Positions 26,401-35,400 of a stretch of DNA of 64,000 bases are shown in pieces. Below the pieces are notes generated by a model that had not been told where the DNA came from, ran no database searches, and saw only the letters and a list, made by a program, of their open reading frames with translations. The first letter of the stretch is position 1, and each line of letters begins with the position of its first letter. This stretch comes from Siphonodentalium dalli (taxonomy: Eukaryota > Mollusca > Scaphopoda > Gadilida > Siphonodentaliidae), in assembly GCA_032622095.1 (NCBI GenBank), contig CP136065.1:151533577-151597576 (forward strand), in the 5' to 3' direction. The position numbers were made by a program, and so were the translations under genes.

Positions 26401-29400
26401 AGGTACTTAATTCAATGTTCACTGTGATATCAGCTCACAAAAGTTGCAATCTCGAGCTGGGACCCCATAATGTGAATTACATTATTGATGATAAATATTA
26501 ACACATTCCCTGCCTTGTTTCTTCAATGTTATAAAGTTTCCTGTCAGAATGGTTCAGAACATCAAAAAGTTTCCAGGTTTTGTACTGGTGGAATATGATC
26601 TCTATGGGTGTATTTAAAGTAGAGAATTGTGGCATGCTCTATATTATACCTAGCTTTTGTAGCTTTATATGACAATTGTTGATGGCTAAATCTGATCAAA
26701 GAGAGATTTTAACTAAATCTCACAAAACTATCATTTCATCTCCGAGCTGTCAATATCAAACCATGTTATTGACAATCAGCCTCAATCAAGCCTGCAAATA
26801 GTGTGCCTGTCATTTGCAGAATGAGCTCCCCAGAGGGTGAATTTAGTTATGCTATCACACATTGTGGGCTGGCATCACCAAATTTACCCTACTGGGGACC
26901 TCATCTGCTTAGACCTCATCTGCTGGGAAGTATCTATAGTCTCAAATTAACATTATTTTAGTTACTTTTTCCCTTCTTGGAAGTTTCTATGTCCCCTAAT
27001 TTGCAGAAGATAGTATGCATAAATGAGTGACTAATGGGTGAACATAGGTTCCCAGAGTGATGCGGGAAGGCGGGAACATTTTTGGCCATTCGTGTGTATT
27101 TAAAAGTTTCCTCCTTGAATGGTTGGCATGAAATTTCAAAATCTCCAACTGGTCACTCCATAACGATGTTCATCATAATCACCCTACGACGAAGCAGTCT
27201 GGCATGAGATGTTGAGAACGATTGTCTTGGTTTTTGTTATGTTCACAGCTAGAGATGTCAGTATGGAATTGATAATGCGACTTTATGGTCAATCAAAGTT
27301 ATTTATTATTGGAGACAGAACATAACAAATATTTTTTGATTTTCAGAATAGACTACATGTATAGAGAGTGAAGTACTAGGTAACTCTTTGCAAAGATAAA
27401 ATCACACCAATAGCATTTATTAACGATTGTTTTTTTCATCAACAGAATGCTGTCCTGCAGCAGATATTGATGTGTTGTGATGCTATACTCAATCTGTTTG
27501 GAAATAACTGCCAGGAATTCAGCCAGAGTATATTCAACCTAACAGTCACTTGCATGGCTCAGGATGAAAACAAGGTTTTCACCTCGGAGGTAATAATCAT
27601 GCTAGATACTGCAAATGGCTTTAATTTCATTAGTACCGGCATCAATTTTCGTGGTTTAGCAATTTACTACTATTTCGTGTATTCATTAACTTGTGGGTCT
27701 GCCACTATTGTCGACTGTCGCTGCCACACTCTTAAAATAATAACAATAAAATAATAGAGGTATAGACACCTTGGTGGGCTGACGGGATTTGAGCAGGAGA
27801 TTGCGGGCATAATTAACACACAGCAGGATTACGCTTTTATTGCCTATCATCGATTAAGTAACACCATTGTGTTATCACCTAAGCCATCATATTATGCGAA
27901 TCGCTTGCAAAATATTATAATAAAAATGGTAACCGCATGGTGTATGTTCAAGTCAGTCAGTCAGTCATATTTCGAGGGGATCTTAACTTGTTGGTTGAGA
28001 GCAACCATGAAAAACACGAAGATTGGACCACCAGGATAATATGTACTCAACTACCAAGGATTTATAAAAGCAGGATGTTTTGGAAATATTAAGGCCAAAG
28101 AAAAAAATATTTGTGGTTTGGATTTCCCTACCGAACCTATTTTAAACCCCCTACCCTAAAGTTTATTCATGGTTTTCAAGAAAATCTATTGAATTTTTTC
28201 TCAAAATATTTCATAAAACACAATAAACACATTTCATCATCTCAGAATACTGAGAATAGGTTGATTTTCTTATTAAAAGTATTGTGTAATATTAACATTT
28301 TTGTAACCCAAATGTTCAGATAATAGTTCAACAAACAACATTTGTTGAACTTATTGTCTGAACATTTCCCACCAATGAATATGAACTCTTCTGAACTTTT
28401 GTTATCTATTTTTCTGTGTCATCTGTTTTTGTATCCCACACACCCCTCCAAATTAATAATATACCAATCCAATGTATACCTTTATAACTGAATGGGAGAA
28501 TCCATTTACTAAACTTAAAAGAAAAGGTTGACTAAGTTGATAATCAGTAAATTTCTTAGTGGACAGGCCCAGTTTGAATGTCTGAATTTAGCATTATGAA
28601 TTGTTGGACAGTTTGATTTATTTATTTTTGAGTTTGTATGTGATGCTTCACTGCTTCACTGCATCATGTGCATGTTCACATTATCGAAATGTTCATTTGA
28701 AGATCGGCCCCTTTTCAGTTTTTCAGAACATCAGTGACCTAACCAACTCGACCATTAACTCTTTCAATTCGGAATTATCCTCCCATTCAGTAATAAAAGT
28801 ATACACTGGGATGATATAAATATTATTCATTTTGATCCCACAACCAGACTGGAATATGACAAAAGCAAGAATTACTTCAGTAATGCCCTAAATAGTCAAC
28901 TCCTTAACTTAATTTTTCAGGATTTAGTGGGAAATATGGCTTGTTGCCATTCATCGAAAAGCTCTCACTGAAAGCTTTCCGATGAATGGCAACAAGCCAT
29001 ATTTCCACCCTCCACCCCCGTGTTCTAATAAAAGAAATGCACTGAATTCAACAGGAAACAGGAAGTGCTCCACTACAGTGCATGCAAATATTTTGTCCCC
29101 TAATTTCAGTAAATTAGTAAATAAAACTAGCACAAATGATATTTTACAGTAATGCCCTAAATAATCAACTCCTTAACCACAGCAGAATTATGGGTAATTT
29201 GTTCAGGATTTAGTCGGAAATATGGCTTCTTGTTGTTATCTATTTATTTCTTATTCAGATCATGCATATGTACGTTCTCATTTCTAATTCTAGGTAAGTC
29301 AGCTTTTAACAAAGCTGACAGAATGTGAGGGACTCGATACTAATCAGCAGCTATACTCCAAGCACACTAAGCTTCTTCTAGAAACGTTCAGCGATGGTTA

Positions 29401-32400
29401 CAAGATGTGGACGAAACATTCTGTGGAACGTCTCGTGTTTGACACTGTTGTTATTGATTCAGGTGAGAAAATCTATTTCTATTTAAGTTTGTTTGTTGTC
29501 CCCTGAAAATTTTGAAGGACTATTTAAGAAATGGATGTTGATTTGCTTGCATTCCATAGAGTATGGATGCAAGTTGGTCTGACATTTTGAGTGGAATGCG
29601 AAAGTGTTCCACACATAAATATGTCAGACCAACTTACATCCATACTCTATGGAACACAACAAAATCAATATCCGTTACTTATATTTGCAATCAACCGAGT
29701 CAACTGGCAGATTAACAGAGCATTAAGCACCCATTTCCAACATTATTGTCATGGGCTCGATGCAAGTTGCATCAACACAAAAATGGATGCAAGTTGTGGT
29801 CTACGCGCGACGTCATGTGACATAATTTCGACCAACCAATGTCCTGCATTCATGTTCCACAACGCGAATTCATGTGTGAGTGTAAATATGATAATCATCA
29901 TGTATGTCCATGAGTCCAGTTTATCTAGATCATAACTTTGACAATATTAAACAGAATTCCATGGGATTTGGGATATAGTTGATATTTGAGAACACGCAGG
30001 ACAAATTCAAGGTTATGGTCCGATCATTTTTGATGGAGTTATGCCACTTTTTAAAAAGAATTATTTGTTGTTCTAACATAAATTTCTTTATATTTGGTAA
30101 ATGGTTTACCGGTCAGAAATCACAGGTCTAGTTCAAATTTTGTCCAGTCCGATTATTTTTTATGGAGTTCTGTGCCTTTGTTCAATTTAAAAATCATAAT
30201 TATTGTGTTGTCTAAATGATAACTTGAGCAATTTTCAAAAGAATCTCTTGATATTTGGTGTGTTAACCTTTGAGAACATGCAGGTCAATGACAATTGGAG
30301 TCAAATTTTTGCAAGAATTTGAATTCTTTGTTCGTGAAAAAAAGCCAACACCCCACAAAGCCACCTCTATTCGGGGATGTGGGGTCAGCGACTGGTTGCT
30401 GAGTGGTTAAGGAGTCGATTATTTAGGGCATTATTGTATATGTGTAAATGGCTTCAATCAAAATAAGATCGTTCCATGCATGCAAATGCCATTCTCTGCC
30501 ACCTGCACAGTGTTGGTAGCTCATTTGGTTAACAGAAGATTGGACTATTTGCAAAAAGTTTTGTATGCTATATGTTGGACACAAAACTTCTTAATGGTTT
30601 GATTGTGTGTGTGTGTGTGTAGAGTAATAGACTACATGGTCAAGTGAAGTAGCCTGTGTGTTATACACATGGTCATATGTATGATTTAGACAAGCAAACC
30701 GCTCTCTCTAATGTGTATATTCAAACCATCTGTTGTGTAATTCTGATGTCGTGTTTTTGGACTATCGGCCGTCCATATCAGTTCGAAAACACTAATTATT
30801 GCCCTATAGGACTCCACAACATTAGCATATGATCGGCACCACAGCATTTTTAGCTTTTGGCTCAACTTGACAAATTAAAGTTTGAGCTATTACCATGGGT
30901 TGGCATCCATCCATCTGTCAACAATTTCCTTTGGTACACCCTACAGGCCACATTCCTCATTGGATCATCATCCTCTTCATATGGATCTTGGGGGTGACCT
31001 CTAGATGGGAGCCATAAATTTTTTTTTAAACATGGCCGCCAGCAGCCATCTTGGATTTCAAATTTGAATCCATTGGCACACCCTGCAGCCCGCATTTATT
31101 GGAGAAATGTTTTGAAAATTTACAAGCATGTTTAGGATGACCTCTAGATGGGAGCTATCAAATTTAGGTCCCTGCGAATCGGAAATTTGGTAACCAAATC
31201 GAATCTCGAATCGAATCGGTGTTCGATGTCGACATTGACATCGAATCGGAATCGAATCAGGACAAGCGCTGGATGGAGAAAATCGTAGATGACCATCGAA
31301 TAGGCCTATCTTTCTAATTAATTTTCATAAACACTGAGACTTTTTTTCAAATATGAAACAAAGCACCAAATACTGTTTAAACTAAAGCACCATGACAGAG
31401 TTCACAGACAAACGTTTTGCGACTGGCATCGTTCTCAACTTTATTTTTGAACGAAAATCAAAACTATATCACTTAGTATAACATATACGTCATCTGAGCA
31501 TGGACCTTGACCACTTATAAAATAGTAAATACTACTGAAGATACCCTACTCGACTACTCTAGTATAGTGTACATATTTAGTAGTGTTTAGTAGTATTTAG
31601 TAGTTAATTAATTTGATAGTCGTCAATGACACTGACTGTATTTTCAGGACTTATGTTCATGTATGCTGTATCATAAACAATGGCATGCAATTCAATGCGC
31701 GTGACCCGCCACATCAGTACCGGGCAATCGGCCAACCTTGGTGATTTCCATAGTAACCGTATACAAATATCTATTTCTGCCAAGTACAATAATCCGAGAA
31801 GTTGTGAATGCAGTACCCGGATGAGCTCCATGAATAAAAAATTTAGTTGTTTGTCCCCATAAAAGGGAAAGAATGGGCCATTTCGAAAATATACGAATCG
31901 GACAGCCGATTCGGTATTGATACGAAATCTGGTCGCCGATGTTGACACCGAATTGAAGCTTCGCAGGACCCTAATCAAATTTAAACGATTTTCAATGAAA
32001 AATATGGCGCGGGTATTTTACTCTTTGCATGACTAAATTCTTTGGCTTACCCTACAAACCACATGCCTCATCCGGTCATCACCAAACTTTATATGGATCT
32101 TCAGGGTGACCTCTAGATTTTTTCCGAAATTCGTTGAAAAACATGTCTGCCAGCAGCCCTCTAGGATTTAAAATTTATTAATGAATTCTCCCACTTAGTT
32201 ATAAGTATACATTGGAATGGTCTAATATTCATGTGGAAGGGTTTTCAGGAAAAATATGCAGATGACAGAATATAAAGGTGCAGAAGGAGTCATATATATT
32301 AGAGGGAAATGTTCAGATAATAAGTTCAACAAACAACCTATGGCCGTTCAACACCTATGGTCATTTGTTGAACTTATTATCTGAACATTTCCTTAGGGAT

Positions 32401-35400
32401 AACTACTCATCAATGAGTATTTAGTATAGAGAGGGTTAATTTATATCAGTAATGGATAAGATGACATTGAGTTTGTAATTTTCACTGCAATGTTAATGTT
32501 CAATTTGCAGGTCCAGTAATAGGTGAATTGCTGAATGAGATTGTTCCAATTCTTGTTGCAAATTTGAACCCGGAAAAGGATCCTGAGATTAGAGCGAAAT
32601 TCTTCTCATTACTTTCGAGGCTGACCATCAACTCAGCTCAATCGCTCGACTCTCAAGGCATGTTTACCGAGTTTGTTATCATCGTTGTGAGAGATATGGT
32701 GCTGCCAAATTGTGTGTGGGTTGCTGGGAAGACAGCGTCAGCAATAAGGACGACGGCTGTATCTTGTCTTTGGGCTCTACTTTCAAGTGGTGCTCTAGCC
32801 AACGAAAAGGTATATACCATAATTGGTGTTATAATTACTAGTTATTATAAGAAATTATATAAATTAAAAATGGTCTATCTCTTCTGCACTGCAATTACAA
32901 CACCAACATAATCTTTTTAAATCCTGATTTCAAGACTACAAATAACTATTTTTGTGAATAAAATGCAGATAAAACTGAAGTTGGGATTTATTATTTGTCT
33001 ATAAAGGCATAATAAAATGGTTTATTTCAATCTGATCTGCAGTATTCCTTGATTGAGGGTGCTAACAAGATAGAGTGCTCTCTCTTGGTACACTCCGAAT
33101 GTTTCACGCAGATTTCTGTTCTAAAAATAGCCTCGAAATCGGTCCAACGAATGTCATTAGAAATTATAAATCGAATTGATATTATTTGTTAGAAGCATTT
33201 CCAGACAGGTGTCCTCGATTCATTTGTATTATGCAATCTATATAAAACTTTCTTGGAAGAGATAGGCCATCTTTACTTACTCCAGAAAACATGTAATCTT
33301 GTTGTAAGCTTTTGTCGTAAATACATAATTTGCATTATGTAGAAAAATTCTCTCAGGAGTTTGCAAAGTTAAAATAAGATGTTTCATGGTGAATTTTGGA
33401 CCATGTTTTGTTGTCTCCTGACCAGTTATCTGTGGACGATTGAATTATGCTGTTAGTTTGATAAATTTGCTTTGGCCATTAAATGTCAGTACATGTAGTA
33501 TATTTTTTCCGTGCGGTTGCAATTGTTCTGTATTTAACTGTAGAGGTATCAGATTTCTGGAGTGATTGGTCATAAAGAACATCGTAACATACCAATATCG
33601 AGAGCAAAGAAATCGAGAACAAAGACAATTTGCACGTACCATTGAGATGAAATGCGACAACATCTGTCAATCATTGAGGATTCGTTTGCGAGAATTCATT
33701 TTGCATTCTGGTTGGCTGGGGGGGGTGGTTCACTGACATTTTCTCATGCAAGGTAGTCAACAATTTGACAAATATATATTGGTCAACGTTCGCTCATTCT
33801 CAGCATAAAGTTGTCCAGGTTCGCATCACATTATGTGAATCATATATCCCATGTTGCTATCCAATTTATAAAAAAGATTAGCAATAATTATTAATCCCGG
33901 TGACTAAGTTATGAAGATGCTAATGGTAATACAAGTGCTGAAGGATTCATATTCTTTGGTGGGAAATGTTCAGATAGTAAGTTCAACATAATTATGACCT
34001 ATGGTCTTTTGTCGAACTTGTTATCTAAATGTTTTCTCAGAGAACTACTTGTCAATATAGTTTAGAAACGGTTAAAGGTCCACATAACTTCCCCGATTAT
34101 TGTCCCCCCAAATTTTTCGGAGGACTATTGTATTCATCTGTGTCCATCGGGGCGTCGTGAGTCTGTGCATCAGTCCGTCTGGTTCCATTTCCGGACTCTA
34201 ACTGCAGTTCAAATTATCCGATCGAAACAAAACTTGTGTGATGAATCACATTATTGACGTCACGTTTTGTTCATGGTCCAATGAATATTGACTGAGTTTT
34301 AAAATAGAGAGTGAAGTTTTTGTTAACTTGAGTTAATAGCGAGCAATATTCATAAGAATTTCTTGATACTTGGTAAGTGGTTCTTACTTGAGAAGACACA
34401 GGCCCAAGTTTGATTTTGGACATGGTCCGATGATTTATGAGTTGTCAAATTTGAGATATTTCCATGGGTTGGTGTCCATCGTCTGTCGTGGGACACCCTT
34501 TGGCACACCCTACAGGCCACATCACTCATCCAATCATCACCAAGTTTCATATGGATCTTCGGGGTGACCTATAGATGGAATCCATCGATTTATTTCAAAA
34601 TTCGTTAAAAAAATGGTTGCCAGTGGCCATCTTTTATTTTTCTCTTTGCATGACTAAATCCTTCAGCACACCCTACAGGCCACATCCCTCATCAGATCGT
34701 CACCAATCTTCATATGGATCTTAGGGTGTGACCTCTAAATGGGAGTGTACCATTTTTCTGAATGGAGTTCAAAAACACGGCTGCCAGTGGCCATCTTGGA
34801 TTTTGCTCTTTGTATGTCTAAATCCTGTAGCACACCCTACAGGTGACATTCTTTCAAATTCCGTTGGGTGTTTAGTATTACACAGACATACCAACTGTCT
34901 GCATTCCGTATCGCTCCATTGACTAACATTTGACAATAGCCCCTCTCTAAGTTGAGCTTCAGTGTCATTGACACTTTCGTTTATCTTTCAGTTAGAAGCG
35001 ATTGTTGAGGATATCCTGACTCAGATCATTAGCCTGCTCGAAGACAACAACAAAAGCACACGGCTTGTGTCGTGTCGAGTTTTAACGAGGATATTTGAAT
35101 CGATGAAATCAAAGCTGGAACAGGACCGACTACACAACATGTATCCAGAAATGCTGAAACGATTGGATGACAGCTCTGACGAAGTCCGCATCATAGTGTC
35201 AAAGACATTCATGGCATACCTAGATTGCTTTAAGGATGGCTACGACGTTGGGCTGTATAGAGCACATCTTGAAGCTATCATTAGAGGCCTACTTGTTCAT
35301 CTTGATGACCCGGAAGAAAAGATTCAGGAATCAGTATTAGGTAAGAATTATTTATGTGTAGGATAATAGCTTCAAATGGAACCACAGCAGCTCAAGCCAG

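Noticed and set aside
30851-34980. One pearl-like element spanning 30851-34980
   Set aside because: DNAAF5 exon f lies inside this interval and the right part has its own 5' start near 34437, so they are two elements.
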